The notes: a model not told the origin generated them from the sequence alone. A stretch of DNA of 64,000 bases from Paracamarosporium sp. OC-R06-R3 (GCA_019828545.1 JACVRA010000175.1:248001-312000), one strand, 5' to 3'. Numbered from the stretch's first letter, positions 30,830 through 43,679 are shown. Made by a program: numbers and translations.

Positions 30830-33230
30830 ATGACGAACGTACACTTGGATCGTATCGCAACCCTCGACTTTGGTACCTTGTTGAGAGAAGCAATCCAAAG
30901 GCTGAAGTTACAGCATTCTCGTCATTTGACTACAGGACTAGCACCTATCGACATTGAGAATGGGAAAGACTACCTCGTGAGTGAGTCCTCGTAGGGGCGT
31001 GTTTTATCATGATGGGTAAGAACTGACTAGCGGAACTAGCCAGCTAGGCTTTGCAAACGATGTCAAAAGGATAATCTCGAGGGCTACTTTGAAGAATGTG
31101 TAACTGGGACAACACCTTTGCTCTATGAGCTGAACTCTTTTCAAAGTGATTGCGCCCTTTGCATTCAATTCGCCTCGTTCGTGGCCAGCAAGAAGGCGCA
31201 AGATGATCGAGATAAATGGAGCCGTGGTACGACTAGTACGGCTCGCGCGAACAGTCCCTACAAGGCAACGGAGCCATTACACGTTTTTAGAACCGATTTT
31301 GCTCCTATGTACATGATGGAGCATAGAACTTACCCATGGCTCAAACTTGGATGGGGCCAAGCTGATACCCACTTGCCAATAGCAGATATTCGCCGTAGTC
31401 CTGTTGGAGGAGGATCAGTACACTTGAGCTCTCTGACGGATGATCAACCTAATGCACAAGTCACATCAGCAATCGGCGTAGATGAGACGAAGTGTATACA
31501 ATATGAGCGCATCAAGCAATGGCTGCGACATTGCGATAGGGATCACCGCAAGACCTGTTGTCGCCCAGTACTAAAGCGGGCAATGGAAGAAATTGTAGTC
31601 ATTGACTGTAGAACAAAGCGGTTAAGTGTAATTCAGTCGCAACAGCCTTAGTATGTCTAGTAATGATAGCAGTCGAAACCGCTTTCACTAATTCCTCCCC
31701 AGTATTGCATTAAGTTATGTTTGGGGGAGCCAATCACCCTACGATACAGTAATTCAAGGAAAACTACCTAGTCGGCTACCGAAAACAATCGATGATGCAA
31801 TGAACGTTGCTCTTACACTAGATGTTCCTTATCTGTGGATTGACCGATATTGCATCGACCAGGAAAACTTTGAAGAGAAGGATCTAATTATCCGTCATAT
31901 GGACCAAATTTACAGAGACGCTTATCTCACTATCATTGCATCAGCTGGGAGCGGCCCGCACCATGGGCTTCCTGGTGTCAGTGGTACTCCACGTTCTCCA
32001 CTCGAGCGTATTGTTGTCGGTCGGTACACGTTCCTTGATGTATCGGCATTTGAATATCAGATTATGGAATCCGTCTGGAATAGTCGAGGATGGACGTATC
32101 AAGAGGCACTACTGTCTCGCCGTCGGCTTGCCTTTACAGAGTCTGAAGTCTACTTCCAATGTCTGGACATGGAGTGCTCAGAAAGCATTGTATTTCCTCT
32201 TCTAGTGCCAGAATACGCATGGGTCTTTCCTAAGGGTGGTGTTGGGACGCGTGATCGAGATATTTACGCTAGGATATCAAGCGCTTGGGCCAGATACTTG
32301 TCTTACGATGGCGATCGGTTGTATGCACTCCAGGGGATCTTCACTGCGTTCGAAGGAATACAAATGACCACCTGGAAATTGCAAGGAGAGCCTCTTGGAG
32401 TTTTCAATATCCATTTCTGGGGCATTCCCATCTTCTCAAATGCCTGTGAACGAGGACTCATTGAAAGGATAACATTCTTAGATGGTCTCCTATTCTACGT
32501 CTCTTTCCTCCCACAGGGACACTTTAATTCGGTCTTTCCAACGTGGTCTTGGGCCGGTCGGAATTATCCAAAGGAGTTTTATCGAGGCATGAAACCTGGA
32601 CTGCGCTTTAAAATGGGTATGACTTTACCTTATCAGAGACCAATCACCCACGTGTCAGGTTCATCGGTATATGCAACGCATGTATCTGGAAAATCAGTCG
32701 AGATAGAAAACTTTACGGGAGTCTCGTGTGACTACAAACAGTTTTTGCCTCATTTGGACATTACTAATTGGAGTGTTTGGACAACTGTTGCTGTAGCCCC
32801 ACATGGAGGGTCACCAATCTTCGATCTTGTTGGCGGAATAGACTACAGCCGGAAATATAGGTCAGAAGTTGACGGAGAACTGGTATTGAAAGGAGCCGAA
32901 AGTTCGTATTTTGATTACCTCGATGACTGGGACGGAAAAAACCTTCTTGTGGTGTATATTCAAGCGTACGAAAACACCTATATCGACTCTAGTGAGGATG
33001 AGAACACTGAAGATGGCAACACTGAAGAGCGCGGGGTAGAGGTAAACATACACTGTCTGTTACTAGAAGAAATCCATTCTGGTACCTTTCGCCGCGTTGG
33101 TATCTGGGATGCTCGGGTCGAAACATGTTGGGATCGCCGGAACGTTGATGTATTTTTCACTGAGCACTTTAAGCCCACGGCTGTTGGTGCCGATAAAAAG
33201 TGGGAGAAGCGCACTGTCCGTATTATATAG
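30830..33230 (+). CDS. HET-domain protein
   Basis: Three exons, 30830-30976, 31040-31650 and 31703-33230, give 761 aa. Exon 3 opens inside the HET domain: PYIALSYVWGSQ (box 1), then VPYLWIDRYCIDQENFEEKD (box 2), IYRDAYLTIIASAG, and WNSRGWTYQEALLSRRRLAF (box 3); these three boxes define the domain. The N-terminal 250 residues contain a CKRC...C..C cluster (LCKRCQKDN, DCALC) as in many HET proteins. The C-terminal part has FPTWSWAG, another common HET-protein motif. HET proteins trigger heterokaryon-incompatibility cell death when paired with an incompatible partner; the partner is unknown here. Confidence 0.9.
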
Positions 33231-34169
33231 TATGTCTGGTCCACGGAAGTTATGGAATCACAACTCATCGTCTTGTCTTCTTGTTTTCTTGTTGAGCAGC
33301 AAATGTCGCATATCTTATTATATGTTGTTTCGAGAGGGTGATTATGTTTACTCAATGATTTAGTGAAGAACAACTGATGTCGTACCTTCACCGAACGAGC
33401 CCATTGACGACCCGACGTTACTAGATCGCAAGTTCTACATGTATTCCTCTCAGGACACAATTAAATAATACATACTATTTTCTTGAGGTTGGGCTGAGCG
33501 TAACAGTGGTGAGCAAAACAGCCGAGTGTACGACCACCGCGCACGAAGCCGAATTAGAGAGCAAGCGGGTTCCTCGATGAATATGTCCAATGCCGAAGCC
33601 GCTGAGCTGGATCGTGAGGTTTGTTGACGCTTCGTGTGAGATCGAAGTCAGGTATGGCTCCAGGTATGTGCGGAAAGGGATGCTCTTAGCGTTGTTTGTC
33701 GATGGGGTCTGATGCATTGACGTTGGAGTGTGTGATTCAGATTAGGTAATGTTCTTCTACACATGCTGATGGACTAGTTTTTCATTGATACACAAGGACG
33801 GCCTTTCCATGTGTTTTGGGTTGAGTCAAAGTTAAATAGGTCTTGAAACTCTCTACCATCTATAATCTTATGGTAACAATCTTTATAAAACAGTCTAAAG
33901 TTGTGATTAATTAGCTCAATATTAGGCGTGCACTAATCATGCAACCACGGTACTCGGTCAAATTGAATAAAGTCACCCGTTACCAACCTTTCAGCTCAGC
34001 GTGGTGAACACTCTTAACAATCAGCGAACTTGCGAGCGTAGTTTCGGTTTAACCAGCTTCCAGCCTTTCTAATCAAGACCAGGCTGACCTGCCTTACACT
34101 TCAAATGTGCAGGGATTTCAGTCTGTGGTTGAAGCGATGCAATGCGCACGTTCTTCTTCAAGGGTCCAT
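33231..34169. other. AT-rich intergenic region
   Basis: 3' flank of the first HET gene and of the broken STAND-type gene. A minus-strand open frame at 33475-33717 is not convincing as a gene. AT-rich around 33.83-33.95 kb. Confidence 0.4.
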
Positions 34170-35518
34170 CTAGCAATAAATTTCTTTGCTGCCATACAAA
34201 AATAGTAGTACCTTGATCTGGCACTTAGCGGTGGCCATGCGTTCCACAATCATGTGGAGGAAATCAAGAAATTGGCTGGCCCACTCCCTGTCGACGCCGT
34301 ACATATTGCGCATGTCTTAGGTTTCGAGGATCATGAAAATTGTCGGAATCTTTGAAAATAGCAAACAAATTAAGGCGACCCATTCGCGATCTGTGTGTGA
34401 GCCGTGAATCTTATGTGTATGCAGTTGCTCGCCTAAGTCCGCAAATGCCTCGCCGCACTGCTGGAGTGCTTGGTAGATGATGGATTTAAATACGTCCTCC
34501 ATCTTCATCTTGCGTCCAGCAACACCTGCAGATATATTCCAAATGACGCAATGGCCACTGTTACGTAAGTGGTTTACAACATCAGCCGCAAGCTCCTTCG
34601 CTTGTTTTTATGCTCGTGTGCCGGTATGAAACACTAGGATTGATGATTGCGGATTGCTGCCCCAATCGCGGAGTGTGCTCTCAAGTCGTGGATTGGCCAT
34701 GATTGGTCTACGTTGGATCAAGGGCTGTATTTTGCGTAGAGCGGTGATATGTAAGATTTTTGGCGTAAAATGATGGAACTCTAATCGATATATGGCGCGA
34801 TGGGTCAGGTTGATGGTCGACTGGCTTGCTGTTACAGTTTGATGAATGTGCGTGATTCCGGCTTCGAGCCTCACTTGCCTAGCGAAAAGCTTCGTTTGTC
34901 CTTCGATAAGACCTGACTGGGCACTCAAAGCTCTATAGTCCGAGAATCGATTTGGTCTAGTTTTATTTGTTCCTCAAAGAGCCTGGTTTGTCCGTCGATA
35001 AGCCTCGACTGTCCGTCGCTGGCCATAGCTATGCTCTGGCTAATATTATCAAGCTTTTGTGCCTGCACATCGAAAGCAGCCTTCATCTTCGCATCGATCT
35101 CGATGAGCCTTGTATGATCTGCTCTGGTAAGAGCATGGATGTTCCGAACCTCAACACGGGCTCCCGCACCTGCAAGTTCTTCTACAAGGTCCGAACAACG
35201 TTCAATATCTAAAATCAGATCTTTAAATCGAATCTCGAACGGATCTCGCAAGGATGACCATAGTCAACCCTATGAGCTCCTATTGTATTATCGAGCACAA
35301 AGTCGAAAGAAAAACAGAATGCAGGCATATAGCCTCGATAAGGCAGCTTCCATATCGGCGGTACTATAGAGCTCTACGTTCAAATGGGCGCGAGGGAGCT
35401 TTTCCGCGATATCGACGAGTGCTACAGCAAGCTCTTCAATGAGAGTTGCGCGGTTGAGAATACCCTCACCAAGCAACGTTACCTCTAATCGCATTGGCAC
35501 CTTCGACGAGGCTTTCAA
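34170..35518 (-). pseudogene. decayed STAND-type gene (DUF7708-like N-terminal region)
   Basis: Minus-strand blocks fit the N-terminal half of a widespread fungal STAND/ankyrin family: LIEELAVALVDIAEKLPRAH, LYACILFFFRLCAR, then SSLRDPFEIRFKDLILDIE (residues around the DUF7708 helices), AGARVEVRNIHALTRADHT, later STLRDWGSNPQSSILVF and SIIYQALQQCGEAFADLGEQ. Damage: three in-frame stops in one small region (35288-35290, 35270-35272, 35264-35266), a frame change near 34925, and in-frame TAA at 34608-34610 and 34317-34319. The TAA codons fit single C-to-T changes. What follows the last block in such proteins (NTPase and repeats) is absent. Confidence 0.7.
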
Positions 35519-35891
35519 ATCTCGCGCACAGCTGTCACTTCATTACCCGCCTTTGTCAGAGAAGGACCGTTTGGACATGTGGGATAATTTCGTGGAACTC
35601 TTGAAGAAAAAGAGGACGCCGATTACGAAGGCATAGACAGAACGCTCAAGAAGCTCGCGCGACATCGACTGAACGGACGGCAGATTAGGAACACTCTCAA
35701 TACTGCGCGTCAGTTAGCAAAGTTTAAACGACAGACATTGGAATACGACCACTTGGAACACGCAATCAAGAACGTCGTGGAACTTGAAAAAAGATGTCAC
35801 TGGTTTACTTGATGGACAGACTGATGATGAATACGCGGAGGCAGCTGGAATCCGAACTAGTAACATCAAAGCGGAAAGGGAAAATGATTGA
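35475..35891 (+). pseudogene. fragment of an AAA+ ATPase C-terminal end
   Basis: Starts at VTSNRIGTFDEAFKSRAQLS, the sensor-1/arginine-finger region of a fungal AAA ATPase family usually ending in an ASNRV..FDEAF..RI block, and continues LHYPPLSEKDRLDMWDNFVE. After frame changes near 35606 and in the A run at about 35789-35794 come ARHRLNGRQIRNTLNTARQL and, in the last frame, LLDGQTDDEYAEAAGIRTSN before TGA 35889-35891. Walker A and B are missing, so it is a truncated remnant. It abuts the decayed STAND-type gene tail-to-head on the opposite strand. Confidence 0.68.
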
Positions 35892-36404
35892 GTTACCAAA
35901 TCTTCGTGTATCTCATTGCCAGCCTAGTGAGAGAGGGGGGAAGTGACGGTACCAAATCTGAGCACACATGGTTGTTTTGATATAATCGGATAAAATAAGC
36001 GATCAAGCTCAAGATGGTGTTACAAACACAACGAAAGTATTAGCTGTATGCTGACGCCTCCCAGTCTAGTATTGCTCCATATAGGCTAGCCTTGCTTTCA
36101 CATTTCTAACCTCGCATCTTTCCCTTGCTTGTGATACTTTAAATCGGCACAACCTTACCTCTGTTGTGACTTTCCTTACATGAATTGAAATGTAAGCGCC
36201 ACCGTTTATCCCTGCATTATTACCAGTTCCTACTCGCCGAGTGGCAAGACGAGTTCGTATTCGGCTTCGTGAGGCTATGTCTGACATGAAAAGCGCTAGC
36301 CTCCTCGTCGCATAGCCGAACCTCAGCTCATCGTGCTCGACATCTCATCCTTCTCCCAAATATTCGTATTCACGTTCTGCTTTGCGTTAGATTATCAGCA
36401 ATAA
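35892..36404. other. promoter region of the membrane HET gene
   Basis: About 500 bp without coding signal. It lies between the ATPase remnant and the ATG of the next gene. Confidence 0.4.
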
Positions 36405-39197
36405 ATGGTCACCGCGGTCTTCGAGATTATTTACCATGTTCGTTTCTTTGTACGCCAATCCAAGAACTTGCTGTCATGCATCACCTTTCTTGCTGGTGCC
36501 TGGACAGGCCTAGCGTTCTTTCTGCGCTTCTTACTGACACATCGTGGCGCAAACACAAAGGAAAATTGGGGTATGTTTGGCTGCAGTATAGCGTTGGTCC
36601 TCCTCTTCACCGTCAAATTTATAGTCATCAGGGCGGAGGAGATATGGGACTGCATACTCCTCCTAGGCTTCGCGACACTCGCACTCCCCGTCGCGATACT
36701 CTGGGATATACTTAGCGTATCGTTTCTCGTTAGCCAATTTTGTTTGCTGTCAGCTTCTTCGATACTTCTGCACGCATTTCTGGTCTCTTACTTCCAGCTT
36801 CACCCGGTTCTTCAAGGAGCAAAACGTTATGCACGCACCTTGCGCAACTTATCGATTGCCTTTTCAGCTACATTTATCATCATACGGAAGCCACGATACC
36901 GAAATCTTGTTTTCCAAGGAAGCGATCTTTGTTCGAGGTGTGAAGCTCTCGTCGAGGGCTCAGCGCTTCTCTTAGGCACGCGTAGTGGCTGGACATGGAC
37001 ATCGGAGACCCACCAGCACCACACAGCCGAGGAGCTACTTCGAACATATAGCCGCTGTCATCTGTGCAGTCTGTTAGTCCTTTCTTGCGGGAATCCGACA
37101 AGCGTGAGGAGATTGCCACAGAAGCAACCACTTTCAGTCCTCATCCGGGAGAAGCGCTTACTGTCCAGTGAAGCCTTGCTCGAAATGTGTTTTGAGTTAC
37201 AGGACGACACGTTGCAGCTACAACCAATCATGGTTGAAGAACGACCGTGTGGTAAGTGAAACAGAGTGGGCCATGAAGGTTATCTTCGCTAAGATGTGTA
37301 CGCAGTCAACGACATTCGGGCTGGTCGTAATTCTCCAATGTCTAGCTCAGATAATGTTATGACGTGGGCCAGAGCCACAATAAAGACTTGTGAGGAGGAC
37401 CATGAAACATGTCGCAATTATTTCGTGCCACAGGCACAGATACGATTTCGCCCAACCCGGCTGCTCGATGTCAAGACCAAGTACGACACAGATATCATAT
37501 TGATCGAAACGAAGGACATGAGATGTGGAGTGGATGTTCCATACCTAGCTTTAAGTCACTGTTGGGGAAAAGAAGGGATTGACTTCAAATTGGTCTACGA
37601 CAATCTCGACAGTTTCAAGAGCGGAATTCCGATAGACCAACTTACGAAGAATTTTCAAGACGCAGTGCATATCACGCGAAGTCTTGGAGCTAAGTATCTC
37701 TGGATAGACTCCTTGTGCATCTTGCAAGATTCTTCCGAAGATCTCCACCGAGAGATAGAATCTATGGGCTTACTCTATGCGAACGCTGTATGTACAATAT
37801 CGGCCACAGCTTCCGAAAATTCATCGGGCGGGTGTTTTAGGGCGTTAGATCCCTTTCTAGGCGATTGTGAGCTCCGTAGAGAGGGTAACAAGTCGCTTGT
37901 TGCCACGCTCCCCGGTACCCACAGAACATCAGTGGCCCGGCTGTTCAACGACAGAGTAGAAATACCGGCCCAGGCACCGCTGACCACGCGTGGGTGGGCA
38001 TTCCAAGAACGCATTCTCTCCAGCCGGGTCCTACATTTCTGCAACGGGATCGTTCTGTTTGAATGTAACACATTCCAGTCCTTCAACTTCCATACGGTAG
38101 GGAAACCATATCCGACGATTAACCATGTTCGTACCGATGGGCGACTTGCAATGTCTGTTGGGCCACCTCCGCGACCTCGACCACCAAAGCCTTCATGGCC
38201 GCATTTGCATGCCTGGCCACCAATTTCACTCAACTATATGTTCACGCACAGTACAAGTCGCGTCTGGAGAGAGAATACATCAACTCGGCCTCTTTCCCGT
38301 CCGCGAAGGGGACAACATGTGAACGTGAACTCCTTCAGGTATAACCCAGACTTTCGACCTCGCTCATACAGTACACGAAATTTCAACAGTCTGAGTGACA
38401 CATATCAGAATCATAAAGAACATGCTCTGTGGAAACCCACTACGCCCATAGTACAGGACATGAGCGCCCGTTTGGGAATGCGCGGAGCATTTGAGATGCT
38501 GGTAAAGTTCCAAGGAAAGACGCAAGATGAACTGCTCGAGTTCCACAGTAGCTGGTATGAGATTGTGAAAACGTATTCTATCCGTGACTTGACGGATCCG
38601 GAGGATAAGCTGAAGGCTCTGGCCGGCATCGCATACTTCATTGAAGCTACATCAAGCTTCCAGTACGTACACGGGCTCTGGACAGGCGATGTCCTCAGCT
38701 TCAATCTCTTGTGGATGGCTCAAGGCGATAGAGAAGAACGACCAACTAGGAACATTCCAAGCTGGTCTTGGGCATCCGTTGACGGTTTTATCTCCCATGG
38801 CCTTGTCTCTCACACTTTTGAGAAGCGAGAAACCCATTTTCTAACAGACCAACCTGTGGTTAAAGAGGACGGTGTATTGTTCCTAAATGGATGCCGCACT
38901 TTCGTGCCGATCACTCCAAATGGGGAACGTAATTCAAGTTACAGATTTCATCCTGACGTCCCACTCCGAGTTCCATCTGGTGAGCTACTGTGCGTTCCGA
39001 TCCTTCAATTGCGCGAGGCCCGTGTGCTGCCAAGAAAGGGCCCCGGTCAATTGCATGGCATTGTCGTAAGGTATATGAGCAATACAGGACAGTGCGATCT
39101 ATACCAACGCGTAGGATATTTTCGTGTTGAAGAAGGGAAAGAGGGAGAGCAGATGCTGCTGGCTGCAGCCCGGTCGCAAAGTTTGTGCATATGTTGA
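36405..39197 (+). CDS. HET-domain protein with N-terminal membrane helices
   Basis: Two exons, 36405-37251 and 37306-39197 (54-nt intron), give 912 aa. Residues about 23-132 hold four hydrophobic segments (TFLAGAWTGLAFFLRFLL; GCSIALVLLFTVKFIVI; CILLLGFATLALPVAILW; then a long one to about 132). Next come C..C pairs (LCSRCEAL, CHLCSLL), and the HET domain: VPYLALSHCWGKEGIDF, AKYLWIDSLCILQDSSEDLH, YANAVCTISATASENSSGGC and TTRGWAFQERILSSRVLHF. A Pro-rich insert (PPPRPRPPKP) lies near residue 570, and IPSWSWASVDG comes later. Most HET proteins are soluble, so the membrane anchor is unusual. Expected role: incompatibility cell death. Confidence 0.88.
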
Positions 39198-39866
39198 CGT
39201 TTTTTGGAAAGCTCATGATGTCGTGTCCTTCGCTTTTTGGCTTGTTGAAACAAGCCTTTCTAGGCTAGAGTAATTTCAATCTCTTGTCATTGCCCCATAA
39301 AATCCCCGCAATTTCATCTCCTGACCAGGTTTGGGGGCTTGGCGTCGCAGGTACAGTAGTACCTCAGGTATGCGATTTCGAGGCGCTCCTATATTTTAGC
39401 GATTGGCGGCATTTTCTACCTGGAATTTCCACCCCATGAAAATGGTAGGTGCGCCCCAAAGAAGACCTTTTTCACGCCAATAGGACCTCTGACATCTGCG
39501 ACACAACCACACGGGGAATTTAAGGATCTGCAATGTTAATATAATCATGTGTAGGCACGCGAAACTCCAGCTTCATGACACAGCCCTTGTGGCAACCTAT
39601 ACGGCTTCATCGATGGTCTTTGGTGGACAATTGAACACGCAATGGATGCAAGACCACTTTTCTGAAAAGGAGGAGAGCTGGCTCTCCATATGAGGTCAAT
39701 TAACAGTGCCGGGCCGTAATCACGCCAACCCTTCATGGACACAACGATCCTTGTGTATAAAAGACGTGGGATTCTCAACGAAACGAAACCATCTCGGCAA
39801 CCACCTCTCTTCCTTCTAGAGTAAGATATCTTCGTCCGCTCGATAATCTTTATCTTCATTGTCACG
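39198..39866. promoter_or_regulatory. promoter region of the pectate lyase gene
   Basis: A 670-bp spacer. TGTATAAAAGAC near 39752-39763, about 105 bp before the ATG, is a good TATA-box candidate, followed by a pyrimidine-rich leader. Secreted plant-wall enzymes often have such TATA-containing, inducible promoters. Confidence 0.5.
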
Positions 39867-40877
39867 ATGCGTTTCATTGACACTGCTACGTTGGCTCTGG
39901 CCGCCGGGTCAACAGCCTCAGCGAGTGCACTCAAGCCACGAGCTGCCTCAATTGATCAGCTTGTTGGTTATGGTGCCGGGACGACCGGTGGTGGATCTGG
40001 CTCTGGTACAACCGTCACCTCGTGCTCAGCACTGACTACAGCCGCAAAGGCTGGCGGTGTCATCAAGATCTCAGGCACCCTCGACGGTTGCGGTATCGTC
40101 AAGCTCGTCTCTAACACCTCTATTCTCGGTGTCGGTTCTAACGCTGGTATCACCAACGGCGGCTTCCAGATCCGCAAGGTGTCGAACGTTATCGTTAGGA
40201 ACATTAAATTCCACCTCGCTCCTGAGGGCAAAGACCAGATCGACATCGATGAGAGCACCAAGATCTGGATCGATCACAACGATTTCTCAAGTGCAGGTTT
40301 GACTGGAGACAAGGATACATACGATGGGTTGGTGGATGCTAAGCACGGTGCTGATTCCATTACGGTCTCATGGAACAAGTTCCACGACCACGTGAGTGTC
40401 TAGTACTGACTGTGTGACTGTTGAGTTTATGGCTGATTCCTATCACAGTGGAAGGGCTCTCTTATCGGCCACTCTGACAACAATGCTGCTGAGGACGAGG
40501 GCCACCTTCACATAACCTACCATCACAACCTGTTCGAGAATGTGAGCTCGCGCCTACCATCGATCCGGTTTGGCACCGGTCACATCTACAGCAGCTGCTA
40601 CAATGACAACCCGACCTCTGGGGTGCACTCGCGCATGGGCGCACAGGTCCTCGTCGAGCAGAACTCTTTCACCAACACGGAGAAAGCTATCATCACCAAT
40701 CTTGACTCTGATGAGGATGGCTTCGCCGTCGAAAAGAACAACATATTCACGAACAGCGATATCAGCATCACGCAAGTAGGAAGCTTGACGATCCCATACT
40801 CTTACACCACGGATGCTGCAAGTGGTGTGTGCGCAATTGTCAACAAGAGCGCTGGTGTTGGTGTCGTTACGTTCTAG
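39867..40877 (+). CDS. secreted pectate lyase, polysaccharide lyase family 1
   Basis: Two exons, 39867-40391 and 40449-40877 (57-nt intron), give 317 aa, usual for fungal PL1 lyases. A signal peptide is clear (MRFIDTATLALAAGSTASAS). PL1 marks: GVIKISGTL, NTSILGVGSNAGI, VIVRNIKFH, the Ca-binding segment DQIDIDESTKIWIDHNDFSS, HGADSITVSWNKFHDHWKGS, and the substrate-binding run TYHHNLFENVSSRLPSIRFG, where the final Arg region is catalytic in the family. It cleaves polygalacturonate by beta-elimination outside the cell. It is the only plant cell wall enzyme in the window and interrupts the HET/NLR region. Confidence 0.93.
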
Positions 40878-41941
40878 GCAGATGAGGAGGTGTGGGGGAT
40901 GACGAGGCGCTATTTCCTGTAAATATTATTATTCGAATATGAATGTATATATTGTGCTTGCTACTTGTAGGTAGAGAGTGAGAGCCTATGATAGTATCTT
41001 GATTTTATATGGCTTGAAACCCATTCGATGCCACTACTGCTGAATGCTTCTGAGAACTTACGTAGTAATGAGTATCCACTCGTAGGTAACGGAACAACCG
41101 CTGTAGCAGAGCGCTAATATCTTCTTATAAACTTATTGTGTACCCACACTATGATACAACTTTGTTGAAAGTGTGAAATTATACTCTAATTGATTTTGTA
41201 TCTAGTACTAGGCTTGAACTAATAAATAACAAACGTCTTAGTGACGCTATCACTGGTTCCATTCAGTGAGACTCTTCGCGCCTCAGGTGTCCACCTGCCC
41301 AATAACATGAATTAGAAAAAACCCCGATTACGCACCTCTGATAAGACACAACTCTTATGAAGGGCCGCTTTCTCTGGCTTCAATGTTGAGGAGTAGCCTA
41401 TGTGTGGAAAATAAATGTTCTTCCATTAGCATGCTCAGTGAGCGGTTCGCCACGATGGCTCAGCGCGTTAGGTAGTAAAAAAAGCAAGGTAATTACACGC
41501 CAGTTAATTTACCATTTATCTAATTAGCTACATGTGAGTATATGAAGTACGTATTTTGTTCTATTTAATGTCCCTCTATACACGACCGTGCAGCGATGTA
41601 TTGAATGACCCTTCGTACGCATCCCTGAAGTAGCATCAACGCAAGAAGTTGCCACGGGATGGAAACAGTCTAGCACGCATGCAGGAACTGCATCCAAAGC
41701 TCTATTGTGTCTAGTCTGCCTCAAGCGAACGTAAACTCTCTCGAACTATTGTTTGGTATCGTAAGAATGGACGATCTACTAGGAAGATGAAAGTGGAGCG
41801 ACAACAGGTCTTATCCCCGTCAGAGGAGGAACCTCTCATTACCCATATACTGCGAATAAATAATCTGTCCTAGCGGTGGAAGTGGTGTCAGCAAATAATC
41901 TGACAATTTACTACGGTACAATGCCTAGATAGAGCTAATAC
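40878..41941. other. AT-rich intergenic region
   Basis: Just over 1 kb of AT-rich DNA with only short ORFs, between the 3' ends of the pectate lyase and the orphan membrane protein genes. No repeat or RNA gene was recognised. Confidence 0.4.
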
Positions 41942-43236
41942 TCAACCACCCTCAACTGGTTCACAATGTGTCAGATATATATATCTATGTGCTTGAATCT
42001 CTGGAAATATTGGAAGCTTGAAAACGTCTGACGGACCGTTGCGATAATGTTCGTACAAGAATACATGGAGCAATCCCACTATCGCAGCCTGCAAAATGGG
42101 TACCATGGAATTTCGAAATAGCTTTTTCGCTTCTTGTGTGAGTGGTTCGAGAGGATTGAATACACTCATGGCTAGTTCCCATTGATCTTTCCCTAATTTA
42201 AACCGGTAGTCTCTTGTTTGATAATAGTCATGGTCTCCGAGCGCTGGGTATCTAGAAAGTTGAAATTGCGGGCTGGTATTTGAGACATCATATTCTCCAG
42301 TTACCAAATCCGAGAATATTTCAATGGCACATTTGGTCCGCTCATCATCTGGAAACGATTTTTGTAGGTTTTCCAGGACTTCTCCAAATCTTTTAACCGA
42401 ATTCACCATAGTCGTAGACATCCAATTCGGAGGCATAAACATATCTTTTATACGCTTCCAACCCTTTGGGAGTTCGCATCCGAATTTCATGTTGTGAGTT
42501 TTGAGCGGAGGAGTACGATGAGAGTCAAGGGCAATTGCAACAATCCAACCGGCACGTGTGACGTCAATGGAAGAGGAGATCGGGCTCTTAACTTGAACAG
42601 TATTCGAAACCTGGATCGTTGCTAGGTAAAATGGTGGATATCCCTGAAGAATCATCTCAATCTCGTGTTTCGTGCGAAAATGTAGCTGTGCATCTTGTGC
42701 AGTCAAATGTGCTGTTAGCACTCCATCTATTTCTTTGAATTGCACCGTTTCCCGAAGGTTATGAGTCATCAAAAAATACGCCATCAAGACCTTTTCATCG
42801 ATACGCACATAACTCTTGCTAGGCTGGAGTTGAAACGGTTTGAAAACACGGCGATTGCGTTGCTGAGGTGAGGTCCAAGCTTTTTGAAACACTTTTCCGA
42901 GGGTAGAGTCAAGGCACTGTTGACGATCGTGGTTAAAATATGGTGTTTCATACTGGTCAGACGGTATACGTCTTGTAGGTTTGGGATTGTTTTCACGTAA
43001 TGGCCCATCAGGAATATTACTCCATTCCAAACTTTCACAGGACGAGCCTTCGGCCAACAACAAACGCATCAAGCGTGATACAATGTATGATATCAGCCAT
43101 GTTGCATTATTGGAGAGCATCAAGGGGAGCCCAATGAGGGCAATAACCGCTGCCATTGCTTCCCACTGTACCTTGAGTGCGTGTCAGTTTGACTCGAAGG
43201 TCTTCAGGTTTGAAGGGATGGGCATACCTCACCCAT
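41942..43236 (-). CDS. orphan protein with N-terminal hydrophobic segment, divergent from the NLR
   Basis: Probable exons 43228-43236 (only MGE) and 41942-43171, 56-nt intron (GTATGC...CAAG), 412 aa. Alternatively translation starts at the Met at 43156 (404 aa). The N-terminus VQWEAMAAVIALIGLPLMLS then ISYIVSRLMRLLL is strongly hydrophobic and could insert in or lie on a membrane. The remainder is a soluble-looking mixed fold without recognisable motif; another hydrophobic stretch (MVPILQAAIVGLLHVFLYEH) lies near the end. It is divergent from the NB-ARC/TPR gene with only 443 bp between starts, so the two may be co-regulated and work together (inference). Family unknown. Confidence 0.68.
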
Positions 43237-43679
43237 GATTGTAGTCTTAAAAATCGAGCACAGTCTTAATGAGGAGATCTTTCTATCGCAATTTGAGATG
43301 TTCAACAGACAAGAATTTATTCTAACATTCGACGTCGAGACCTCAAAATAGGGACTGAATCAATCGTGTTGATGACGCAGGGAAGGATGACGATGCGGGA
43401 CACGCAGGATTTATGGGTTTCTCTGTGTGTTGGCGTAAGCATGTGGCGGTACATTGTGGCTTTGCCTGAAACCCCCTGCTTCGAATAAGCGAGACAAGGC
43501 AGTTGTTTGCCTTTTTGCCACTCTGTTGCCATGCGTTCAGCCTGACTCCATTTTCCCTGCGTGCAGACCGGTTTAGTTAGCTATTTTAAACTCGCACCAG
43601 GCTGCAATATCGGAACAGGAACTTTCATATTCATCGCACTTGATATCGTCTTTTCAAGCGTGTCGCGTAGCGCCATACC
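43237..43679. promoter_or_regulatory. bidirectional spacer between orphan and NLR
   Basis: A 443-bp head-to-head spacer. No known operator recognised. Short spacing implies a shared promoter for both genes. Confidence 0.35.

Noticed and set aside
41447..41475. tRNA-like start (ATGGCTCAGCGCGTTAGGT)
   Set aside because: No acceptor-stem pairing, no anticodon arm and no TTCRA box at the right distance.
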